A stretch of DNA of 6,084 bases from SAR202 cluster bacterium (lineage in GTDB: Bacteria; Chloroflexota; Dehalococcoidia; Lucifugimonadales; UBA1123), in the NCBI GenBank assembly GCA_030743915.1, contig JASLRP010000240.1, positions 1 through 6,084 of the forward strand, read 5' to 3'. Made by a program: the position numbers and the translations under genes. This document shows, in pieces, positions 1 through 5,706 of the stretch. The notes below the pieces were generated by a model, which was not told the DNA's origin, made no database searches, and saw nothing but the letters and a program-made list of their open reading frames with translations. Position 1 is the first letter of the stretch; each line of letters begins with the position of its first letter.

Positions 1-98
1 CAGTGATCGCCCTGCAGCACATCGTGGGCCTGGCTCCCATCAACGGCTGCGGAGTAACCGACACACAGTCCATCGGAACGCTGACGACTGCTAAGTAG
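1..98 (+). CDS. C-terminal fragment of an unidentified protein (5' end outside window)
   Basis: The third forward frame is open from the left edge to a TAG at 96-98, giving about 31 residues that end in GTLTTAK. The fragment is mildly hydrophobic, with a single cysteine in the stretch APINGCGVTD. The other plus frames either stop at once or give a low-complexity Arg/His-rich reading typical of a shadow frame. A strong intrinsic terminator starts 24 bases after the stop, which supports this being the true end of a plus-strand gene. The fragment is too short for me to assign a family or function. Confidence 0.6.
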   Translation, partial: VIALQHIVGLAPINGCGVTDTQSIGTLTTAK

Positions 99-121
99 CA
101 TCCGGCTGAAAGCCCAATAGC

Positions 122-156
122 AACGGCCCACCCGTCCTGAACGGGTGGGCCGTTTT
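122..156 (+). terminator. Strong Rho-independent terminator
   Basis: There is a perfect 14-bp inverted repeat: left arm 122-135 (AACGGCCCACCCGT), a 5-base loop CCTGA at 136-140, and right arm 141-154. The stem is GC-rich and runs into TTTT at 153-156. It lies just after the stop codon of the gene entering from the left, so it most likely ends that transcript. It also insulates the next gene, whose coding region begins about 95 bases later. Confidence 0.92.
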
Positions 157-235
157 CGTTGACGTGATCTCCGAATGCCAAAGAATCTGTGCCGCCTTCG
201 CTGGAATCGCGGTAGACTGTCACTCACCATATTCA

Positions 236-240
236 AAGGA
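236..240 (+). promoter_or_regulatory. Ribosome binding site deciding the start at 252
   Basis: AAGGA at 236-240 lies 11 bases before the ATG at 252. The in-frame upstream ATG at 240 overlaps this site and so cannot use it. The spacing is slightly long, so the 240 start is disfavoured but not excluded. Confidence 0.55.
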
Positions 241-251
241 TGGCACTGTCA

Positions 252-1730
252 ATGGCTAACCAACAAACCATCAACGCAAGTCTGAGTTCTCATCTGTCCG
301 GGGCTGACGTCTCGCCTGCCCTCAGAGAATTGTTACACAATCGCAATGTCGAAGAATCGCTGAAAACAGTCTCGATTGCCGCGTCCGGCGGCGATGAGTC
401 CCTGCGGCCCAGCCAACTTGCCCTGATTGTGAGATACCTCCTGGAGAACGAATCTGACACGAGTGCTCGAGACAAAAAGCTGACTTTGGAAGAACTGACG
501 CTATGCTGTGGAATGGCGGCCAGCATCGTGTCGTCACCGGACTCCGCCTTCGGAGTGAAGGTCTCGGACAGCGCTTGGTCGATGGCTCACCGTATCGCTT
601 ACCAGCAGTTTCCAGATCAGGAAGAATCGTCTTACGTGCCTCGATCGCTGGCGATATATCGGCAGATAGCGCCAACGCTGGTTGAGGAAGGCGGTTTCGA
701 CCTCGAGCGAAGTTATCACGAAGCGTACGGACTCACTATCGACGAAGCCTGGAAGATTGGCCACGCTCTCACTCAATGGAGCATTTCCAACCCAGGGAAA
801 GTATTCAACCCAGAGACACTAACGCAACAACTGGGGTTAAAGGACATACACCAGGAACATTACAAGAACTTCTTGGCCACGCAATCCTGCACTTACGATG
901 TTTACCGTTCAATGCTCAGCGCCCCGACTGAGGGCCAACCTCACTTCGAGCCGTACAACCTGAACCCTTTTCGCAAATTCCCAATACTTACTCTGCCGGA
1001 CGGCAATCACATACTGCCAATGCCGGGATACCTACTTCGGCGTATCACCCACGGGCTTTACTACGATCTTATTGAGTTGGACCGCTCAGGATACATCAGT
1101 CTCATAGGGCGAACGTTCAAAAATTACGCAGGGAAACTACTGGAGAGCCTTCCTTCAGATACTGTGAGCCGACTCGACAACGACGTCTGGACCATCAGCA
1201 ACAACGACACTACTATTCTCATAGAATGTATCACTCGACCTTTCGGCGCGATGAGCCGTTCGACAGGAGACCGCGTCCATCTCCACACTGACCTGTCACG
1301 AAGGGGTGGAGTCGTGGACAGCGTGAAACGAATTCAGGATTTCCAGGAATCTGCCGCTGGAGGTTCCGCTCCCAACGCCACTATTCAAGGCAACCAGACG
1401 GTGGGCGTCGTCGTCGCGCTGGAAGATTTCTACCTGGCGAATGGGCCATTCATACGCAGCGTCGTGAACGAGGAGCTTGAAAACCAGGGAAGGAATGTCA
1501 TGGGGCCGGACATTCAACTGACGCACGTTGCCGGGTTGGAGGCAGCCTGCGCTCTGGCTGCCGCTTCGAATCGAAGCCTGGCCGAGGTGATGAGCCGGAA
1601 GGTCAATCAATCGAGTTATCAAGGATTGGAACTGGATGCTTACATCCGCCATCTGGCTTTAATTGCCGAAGGCGATGGAACATCTCTCGTCCCAGAATTG
1701 CTGAAGAGTGTGGCAGCGGCGTTACTCTAA
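252..1730 (+). CDS. Protein of unknown function with a possible degenerate PD-(D/E)XK nuclease-like core
   Basis: This is a 492-residue protein that I do not recognise by name. ATG 252 is chosen over in-frame ATG 240 because AAGGA lies at 236-240. Residues 1-230 look mainly helical, without signal peptide or membrane segment, so it is probably cytoplasmic. Residues 235-272 (from YNLNPFRKFPIL to GLYYDL) look like a conserved module preceding the core. The core has a helix with IGRTFKNYAGKLL (285-297), an acidic pair at D309/D311, and a strand TTILIECITRPF (320-331). This resembles the helix, Asp, strand, E-x-K layout of PD-(D/E)XK nucleases. The expected lysine is Ile327, so the site may be inactive or rearranged. 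Another strand, VGVVVALEDFYLA (384-396), follows. It stands alone, between the terminator at 122-156 and a weak hairpin at 1842-1866. The gene call is solid. The nuclease-like reading is a tentative inference from motif spacing. Confidence 0.88.
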   Translation: MANQQTINASLSSHLSGADVSPALRELLHNRNVEESLKTVSIAASGGDESLRPSQLALIVRYLLENESDTSARDKKLTLEELTLCCGMAASIVSSPDSAFGVKVSDSAWSMAHRIAYQQFPDQEESSYVPRSLAIYRQIAPTLVEEGGFDLERSYHEAYGLTIDEAWKIGHALTQWSISNPGKVFNPETLTQQLGLKDIHQEHYKNFLATQSCTYDVYRSMLSAPTEGQPHFEPYNLNPFRKFPILTLPDGNHILPMPGYLLRRITHGLYYDLIELDRSGYISLIGRTFKNYAGKLLESLPSDTVSRLDNDVWTISNNDTTILIECITRPFGAMSRSTGDRVHLHTDLSRRGGVVDSVKRIQDFQESAAGGSAPNATIQGNQTVGVVVALEDFYLANGPFIRSVVNEELENQGRNVMGPDIQLTHVAGLEAACALAAASNRSLAEVMSRKVNQSSYQGLELDAYIRHLALIAEGDGTSLVPELLKSVAAALL

Positions 1731-1841
1731 ACCGAATCATCTATCACGCTACGAAAGGAAAAGCGCGACGCCAGCGAATTGAGACCAAAATCAAAGCCCA
1801 TCTTTTGTGTCACTGCCGTGTCGATGCGTTTATATGTGTAT

Positions 1842-1869
1842 TGATGGATCGATTTGCGGTCCATTATTT
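1842..1869 (+). terminator. Weak possible terminator hairpin
   Basis: ATGGATC (1844-1850) pairs with GGTCCAT (1858-1864) with one G-U wobble and a 7-base loop. The outer pairs 1842-1843/1865-1866 extend the stem to 9 bp with a second wobble. The 3' side is AT-rich (ATTATTT, 1863-1869) but lacks a clean T run. It lies about 110 bases past the stop at 1730 and could end that transcript. It is much weaker than the hairpin at 122-156. The rest of the 1731-1961 gap shows no convincing promoter or gene. Confidence 0.3.
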
Positions 1870-1961
1870 GACTACCAGTAGGCTGCCAAACGCGCAGCAT
1901 CAACTATACGGGCCGGTGGACTGACTTTGAGAGCAATGAGAATAGAGGGCGGCTTCCGCTA

Positions 1962-2231
1962 ATGCGATTCCAGATATTCGCAGTTTCATTCGCACTGATA
2001 TTTATCGCGGCGGTATTTCTGTCATGGGTGATTGGCCGCGATCTGACCAGCGACGATAGTTCACCGGTGCGCAGCGTCCAAGGCGCTGGGCAGGTTCTCG
2101 ACTACGAACTCGACCCTTCGTGCGTCCAATACCAGAAACCTGGAGGCGACATAGAGATCGTGTGTCCGCATAGCACTGCCCCGGATGTCGATACTCGTCT
2201 GGTAATTACAGAGAAGCCGAAGGACCCGTAA
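1962..2231 (+). CDS. Small single-pass membrane or secreted protein of unknown function
   Basis: This 89-residue protein has a positively charged start (MRF). A hydrophobic segment of about 20 residues (roughly 4-24, rich in Phe, Ile, Ala and Val) follows, then WVIGRDLTSDD. That is the look of an uncleaved signal anchor or a signal peptide, with the polar C-terminal part outside the cytoplasm. No lipobox cysteine sits at the end of the hydrophobic segment, so it is not an obvious lipoprotein. Two cysteines, C54 and C68, fall in the exported part and could form a disulfide. A GAGGG at 1945-1949 is the only ribosome-site candidate and is 12 bases from the ATG, longer than ideal. It converges on the minus-strand gene ending at 2263, with 31 bases between the stops. 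The signal-anchor pattern makes it likely to be a real gene. I recognise no family. Confidence 0.68.
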   Translation: MRFQIFAVSFALIFIAAVFLSWVIGRDLTSDDSSPVRSVQGAGQVLDYELDPSCVQYQKPGGDIEIVCPHSTAPDVDTRLVITEKPKDP

Positions 2232-2262
2232 TCTCCTCCAGGTCTGCCCGATGGTCAGGCCC

Positions 2263-2703
2263 TCAGCGCGTCATGACGTCTTCCGGTGGTTTAACCGCCA
2301 TCACTGGCGCCTGTCCACGGGATATGACGCTCAACGCGACGCTTCCTAGCTCCTGTTCGGATGCATTCCCTTTGCCGTGGGTGGACATCATGACCAGGTC
2401 CACGTCGTGCGTCGTCGCATGCCGGATGATCTCAGAAGCGGGTTCTCCGTAACTAATATGCCATTCAACGCTGACATCGCTCTTTTCTAGTTTTTCTGCC
2501 ACTCGCTCAACGTAATGCGCGATGTCGGCTTGGGCGGATTTCTGGGATGGAGTCATGTCTTCGGTTCGGGGCGTCGCAGCATCGACCACGTGCAGTATGG
2601 TTACGACAGAATCGAATTTCGTTGCCATAGTGGTTACCTGGCCCAGGATGTATTCAGCCATCTGAGACCCATCCAGCGGCACCAGAATACGCTCGTAAGT
2701 CAT
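2263..2703 (-). CDS. Universal stress protein, single UspA domain
   Basis: This 146-residue protein has the usual length of a one-domain UspA family member. It begins MTYERILVPLDGS, the classic first strand and loop. The nucleotide-binding signature is near the end: STHG at 107-110, nine residues, then GS at 120-121. This matches the G-x2-G-x9-G-[ST] pattern, with Ser at the first position as is common. APVMAV follows as the last core strand. The signature suggests an ATP-binding type, acting in the cytoplasm, usually as a dimer, in stress or dormancy responses. An in-frame ATG at 2736 would add 11 residues (MASSVWGGAIV), but the strong site GGAGG at 2714-2718 lies inside that extension and fits ATG 2703. 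It is probably the last gene of the minus-strand USP-GNAT-USP unit, 114 bases after the acetyltransferase stop. Confidence 0.93.
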   Translation of the reverse strand: MTYERILVPLDGSQMAEYILGQVTTMATKFDSVVTILHVVDAATPRTEDMTPSQKSAQADIAHYVERVAEKLEKSDVSVEWHISYGEPASEIIRHATTHDVDLVMMSTHGKGNASEQELGSVALSVISRGQAPVMAVKPPEDVMTR

Positions 2704-2711
2704 AACGATTG

Positions 2712-2720
2712 CACCTCCCC
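2712..2720 (-). promoter_or_regulatory. Ribosome binding site deciding the start at 2703
   Basis: Read on the minus strand this is GGGGAGGTG, with the GGAGG core at 2714-2718 and 10 bases before ATG 2703. It is located inside the longer open frame that starts at 2736, which argues that the shorter protein is the real one. Confidence 0.8.
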
Positions 2721-2817
2721 AGACTGAACTTGCCATGAAACGGATTTTCAGGTGTTCGGTAGCCTTCGCGGAACCCCTTTGAACATCCCATCATGCGCCG
2801 GGAACAGAGCCGTCAAC

Positions 2818-3396
2818 TCAGTAGTTCCACCACTGACGCCATTTGCCCAGCGGCAGTTCCATAATGAGCAGATCATGGAGCCGGCCCCGGACATCTTTGA
2901 TGTGGTTGGGCACAACGCTCAATTGCACAAACCCGAGAGCGGACGCCGCAGCCTTGGCGTCGTCCTGTTCGTCCGCGACAAGCTCAAAAATCACCTTCTC
3001 CAACCCTGAGTCTTCCGCGATGGAAATCAACTCACGCATCAGAGCGCGACCGACGCCTTTGTTTCGGTAGTCCGGATCCACGACGATACGGATTTCTGCC
3101 AGATGACTGCGCGCGCCTGCTCTGCGGCGATGCAATGTGCCGTCGGCGACAATCCTGCCATCCTCCTGGGCGATCAGAGGCAACGCCCTGGAGTAATCCA
3201 TGTTATCTATCCACTCTCCAACCACCTTGGGCGAGGTCACGTCCTCCTTCAGGTAGTACCGATCATCTTCTGGAACTCTGAGGAAGAATTCCAGGAGAGC
3301 GTCGCGATTCTCGGGACGCAACGGTTCAATGATGATGACGCTGTCGTCCGCCGCTTCAAGTTGCTTCGGGTATTCACTCAAAGTGTAAACTGCCAT
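2818..3396 (-). CDS. GNAT-family N-acetyltransferase
   Basis: This 192-residue protein has one GNAT fold, which transfers acetyl from acetyl-CoA to an amine on a protein or small molecule. Residues 20-27 (VIIIEPLR) form the first strand. Around 75-107 are the central strands, ending AEIRIVVDPDY. Motif A is R111-N-K-G114-V-G116, the pyrophosphate-binding loop, followed by helix RALMRELISIAEDSG and strand KVIFELV. ALGFVQ at 153-158 is the usual motif B region. The basic RRRAGARSH segment (90-98) just before the main strand is notable. No cyclic-nucleotide domain is fused to it, unlike the mycobacterial USP acetylase. The start is supported by AGGAG at 3404-3408, 7 bases upstream. It lies between two universal stress protein genes on the same strand (63 and 114 bases away), so one of their products is a plausible substrate. 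That is inference from context. Confidence 0.93.
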   Translation of the reverse strand: MAVYTLSEYPKQLEAADDSVIIIEPLRPENRDALLEFFLRVPEDDRYYLKEDVTSPKVVGEWIDNMDYSRALPLIAQEDGRIVADGTLHRRRAGARSHLAEIRIVVDPDYRNKGVGRALMRELISIAEDSGLEKVIFELVADEQDDAKAAASALGFVQLSVVPNHIKDVRGRLHDLLIMELPLGKWRQWWNY

Positions 3397-3403
3397 TGGT
3401 CTG

Positions 3404-3408
3404 CTCCT
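3404..3408 (-). promoter_or_regulatory. Ribosome binding site of the GNAT gene
   Basis: AGGAG on the minus strand, 7 bases before the ATG at 3396. It is a canonical site. The 63-base gap in which it lies shows no terminator, which fits read-through from the tandem USP gene upstream. Confidence 0.8.
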
Positions 3409-3459
3409 ACGTTACCGAATGCCGGTCTGATTGATGGTGGCCGAGAGATGATCTTGGGA

Positions 3460-4467
3460 TCAATGTCCGTTTGTTGATGGTATCACCAACACTGGGTCGC
3501 CGGCGGACCTGATCACTGAGTCAGTCACGCTGCCGAGCGCCAACCTTCGAAATCCTGACCGGCCATGGCTGGCCATGACAATCAGATTTTCGGGCAATGC
3601 GCGAGCCACATCAATTATTGCGGAAGCCGGAACTCCTCGCATGACCCCACAGCGCGCCTCCAATCCCTGGTTGCGAAGATTCTCCGCGACACCTGCGAGG
3701 TATGCCTTCGCTTCTGCCTCAACTTCCGACTCAATGGTTTTGCTGTTGCTGTGGAGCAGGGTTCCGGCAGAGTATGGCGTGTAAACGTTGAACATGTTCA
3801 CCGCTCTGCACAGGTCAACCGTCAGAGACATCTGCTTCGCCAATTCCACCACAAAAGGAAGCACTGACTCGGCCAGATCAGAACCATCAAGAGGGACCAG
3901 GATACTGGAAACCTTGACCCCATCGGCGCCGAGTTGCTGGGCTTTCTCCGGCGTAATCGCAAGCGTGGGCGTCTGAGCTGTGCGAATCACTTTGTCCGTC
4001 ACACTGCCCAAAAACGCCCGACTCACGGTGTTTCGACCGTGTGTGGACATCGCGATGAGATCGCACTCTTTCTTCTTCGCCACTTCGACGATCTTTTCAG
4101 CGGCTTCTCCAAAAACAACATCCGCCTCGGCGTTAATCCCCTGGGAACGCAACTGATTTGCCACAATGTCCAGATCGACACGAACACGAGACCCGACGCG
4201 ATCCATTACCTGTGAGATTGACCCTTCCACGTCTGGTGACGATGCCCGAGCTTGAGGTTTGACTGGGATAAATCCCGTGAACGCCATTGGCAGCGCCGGG
4301 TCGCTAGCTTCTTGGGTCGGCGCAGATGAGACACCCAACGAATCGTGATCGACTACTGACAGAATCACCAGACGAGTGTTAATGCCATTTGCCAACAACG
4401 ACACATACGGCAATATGCCTGCTGCTCTCTCCGTGCCATCCAGGGGGACAAGTATTTTATCGAACAT
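3460..4467 (-). CDS. Universal stress protein with two tandem UspA domains
   Basis: This 335-residue protein holds two complete UspA domains, giving an intramolecular version of the usual dimer. Domain 1 (about 1-175) opens with MFDKILVPLDGTE and carries STHG at 141-144 with GS at 154-155. It has an extended Pro/Ala/Ser-rich loop around 43-84 not typical of short USPs. Domain 2 (about 186-335) opens with VSSILVPLDGSD and carries ASHG at 299-302 with GS at 312-313. Both domains keep the nucleotide-binding signature, so both could bind ATP. It is likely cytoplasmic, with a role in stress or dormancy. ATG 4467 is chosen over in-frame ATG 4488 because AAGGAAGG lies at 4472-4479 and nothing similar precedes 4488. 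It is the first gene of the probable minus-strand unit, so its upstream region (4489 onward) should hold the promoter. Confidence 0.94.
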   Translation of the reverse strand: MFDKILVPLDGTERAAGILPYVSLLANGINTRLVILSVVDHDSLGVSSAPTQEASDPALPMAFTGFIPVKPQARASSPDVEGSISQVMDRVGSRVRVDLDIVANQLRSQGINAEADVVFGEAAEKIVEVAKKKECDLIAMSTHGRNTVSRAFLGSVTDKVIRTAQTPTLAITPEKAQQLGADGVKVSSILVPLDGSDLAESVLPFVVELAKQMSLTVDLCRAVNMFNVYTPYSAGTLLHSNSKTIESEVEAEAKAYLAGVAENLRNQGLEARCGVMRGVPASAIIDVARALPENLIVMASHGRSGFRRLALGSVTDSVIRSAGDPVLVIPSTNGH

Positions 4468-4471
4468 GGAA

Positions 4472-4479
4472 CCTTCCTT
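4472..4479 (-). promoter_or_regulatory. Ribosome binding site deciding the start at 4467
   Basis: AAGGAAGG on the minus strand. The AAGGA part (4475-4479) is 7 bases from ATG 4467. The site falls within the seven-residue extension that the ATG at 4488 would add, so the shorter start is preferred. Confidence 0.75.
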
Positions 4480-5080
4480 GAGTGACATGTTTGATCGGGC
4501 GTTCGGCGACTATTACGAGTTGCCTCGCTCCATCATCCGACTACATCATCTCCGCAAGCCGGGTGTCTGTGAAACCCATCAAATTCATACTATAGGTCGT
4601 GACGTGAGGAACCGATGAGGAGCCACGGGCCTTCCATGAAGGTTCCGTGAAGCATGGGGGATCAACATTGAATGACTTACGTCGTCCCGCTGGAGATTGC
4701 CAGTCTTGACGACTCGTTGGCAGGCGGAGATCGGACTCAGACCGACCATCCTTGAGCCGGATACAGCGATTTGTCCCTCTGAAAGTCATCCTGATATGAA
4801 TTGCTCAAATTTGGAAGACACGCATCATCTCCATCTTTGCACGGGATATTCACAACTGTCTCACGATCCCAGCCTCTTTTCGCCGATCTTGAGGACTATG
4901 ATCTGATTGGCGTAAACGTCGATCGAGAAAGTAGCAGCCACGGAGTGACCGGTGGCCCAATCCCGATTAGAGACAACGTGGTCCGCAGTTCATTAGTATC
5001 CTCTGACCAATAGGAATGGTGCGTCTGCACCTAGTGGCTGGCCGGAGACGGTGATTGAATAGGTAGTGTAATCAATGGAT

Positions 5081-5095
5081 GCTGGTAGGACCAGC
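5081..5095 (+). promoter_or_regulatory. Hairpin in the 5' leader of the RDD gene
   Basis: GCTGGT (5081-5086), loop AGG, ACCAGC (5090-5095) is a perfect 6-bp stem. It ends 9 bases before the ribosome site GGAG at 5105-5108. No T run follows, so it is not a terminator. It could stabilise the message or influence translation, or it may be chance. Confidence 0.3.
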
Positions 5096-5104
5096 GCGAA
5101 TCTT

Positions 5105-5108
5105 GGAG
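5105..5108 (+). promoter_or_regulatory. Ribosome binding site deciding the start at 5115
   Basis: GGAG, 6 bases before ATG 5115. An in-frame ATG at 5079 would add 12 residues ahead of the zinc ribbon and has no comparable site upstream. The 5115 start places the first CxxC at residues 3-6, exactly as in the next gene. Confidence 0.7.
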
Positions 5109-5114
5109 TCACGC

Positions 5115-5645
5115 ATGTACTGCCCACACTGCGGAAGCGAGAACACATCCCAGGCGCGATTTTGCGGCAATTGTGGTTCTTCCCTGAGTCAAGAGTCATC
5201 TGCCGAATCCACGGCGCCTGACGGTCAACGACCCACAGAATACCGGTTCGCGGGGTTCTGGATTCGTTTTTTCGCCTGGGTCATCGATTTCATAGTGACC
5301 TTCATCGGGACGATTTTCATCGCTGCGGCCACGCCCGGTGTATTTTCGAGCTTGCCACTCGATTTCCTGTTCTTCGGGCCATTGGTTGGCTTCATTCTTC
5401 CGTGGGCGTACTACGTGCTGCTGACTGGGTTCACAGGACAGACTCTGGGCAAAATGGCGGTGGGCGTCCGCGTCATAGGGCCCGATGGCCGGCCGCCAGG
5501 GATTGCCATTGCGGCCCTGAGGGAGATCCTCGGCAAGATCAATTCGTCATTGGTCCTGTTCCTCGGTTTTTTCTGGGTTGCGTGGGACAGGAAGAAGACA
5601 GGCTGGCATGACCACATCGCGAGAACTCATGTGATTCGAATATGA
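5115..5645 (+). CDS. Zinc-ribbon RDD-family membrane protein
   Basis: This 176-residue protein starts with a zinc ribbon: C3-x2-C6, ten residues, C17-x2-C20 (MYCPHCGSEN and FCGNCGSS), which should bind one zinc ion. A polar linker (about 22-43, Ser/Glu-rich) leads to an RDD domain. Residues 46-60 (AGFWIRFFAWVIDFI) carry the family's Arg (R51) and Asp (D58). Hydrophobic segments at about 51-72, 83-105 and 143-157 are likely membrane helices. The conserved block GQTLGKMAVGVRVIGPDG (108-125) and a C-terminal WHDHIARTHVI (164-174) are typical RDD features. RDD proteins sit in the cytoplasmic membrane, and some have been linked to transport, but the role of this one is unknown. The zinc ribbon probably lies on the cytoplasmic side. 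The next gene follows after 61 bases with a matching ribbon, so the two are probably an operon. Confidence 0.92.
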   Translation: MYCPHCGSENTSQARFCGNCGSSLSQESSAESTAPDGQRPTEYRFAGFWIRFFAWVIDFIVTFIGTIFIAAATPGVFSSLPLDFLFFGPLVGFILPWAYYVLLTGFTGQTLGKMAVGVRVIGPDGRPPGIAIAALREILGKINSSLVLFLGFFWVAWDRKKTGWHDHIARTHVIRI

Positions 5646-5693
5646 TATTAGATCTGGCTTGATGAATGCGATAGGCGCCGACCCATGAAGGGC

Positions 5694-5700
5694 AAGGAGG
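5694..5700 (+). promoter_or_regulatory. Strong ribosome binding site of the right-edge gene
   Basis: AAGGAGG, 6 bases before ATG 5707. It is the best ribosome site in the window and confirms that the frame running off the right edge is a real gene. Confidence 0.88.
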
Positions 5701-5706
5701 CGAACC

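Larger units (their letters stand above)
4489..5114. other. Gene-poor divergent intergenic region
   Basis: About 620 bases separate the minus-strand stress unit from the plus-strand zinc-ribbon genes. The open frames inside (4541-4789 minus, 4697-4906 plus, 4801-5013 plus) overlap one another, lack ribosome sites, and two of them begin with TTG. Their products look like non-coding translations, so I do not call them genes. The region should hold promoters for both flanking units, but I see no clean pair of -35 and -10 boxes. A short hairpin, CCTTC (4630-4634), CAT, GAAGG (4638-4642), is present, and GGAACC at 4608-4613 is repeated inverted as GGTTCC at 4641-4646. A decayed gene or a small RNA cannot be excluded. 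Confidence 0.5.

Noticed and set aside
159..218. Possible promoter for the gene at 252: TTGACG at 159-164, and TAGACT at 213-218
   Set aside because: The good -35-like box has no acceptable -10 box at 16-18 bases, and the -10-like TAGACT has no -35 at the right distance. They do not pair with each other.
2241..2261. Hairpin-like GGTCTG/CAGGCC between the convergent genes, as a bidirectional terminator
   Set aside because: The stem is only 6 bp with a wobble, has a 9-base loop, and neither side has a T run.
2269..2278. 10-bp perfect palindrome CGTCATGACG at the end of the single USP gene
   Set aside because: It lies within the coding region and occurs once, so chance is the simplest explanation.
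2751..2777. Imperfect hairpin between the GNAT and single USP genes (GGTGTTC with GAACCCC)
   Set aside because: The stem has a mismatch, the loop is 13 bases and there is no T run on the minus-strand side, so it is not a supportable terminator.
2811..2816. TTGACG on the minus strand just after the GNAT stop, as an internal promoter for the single USP gene
   Set aside because: No -10-like hexamer lies at 16-18 bases. It could be chance.
4541..4789. Minus-strand open frame of 82 codons upstream of the tandem USP gene
   Set aside because: It has no ribosome site, its composition is rich in Arg, Ser and Pro as in shadow frames, it resembles no family, and it overlaps other equally weak frames on the plus strand.
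4697..5013. Two overlapping plus-strand open frames (4697-4906 and 4801-5013)
   Set aside because: Both begin with TTG without a ribosome site, they overlap in different frames, and neither product resembles a known domain.
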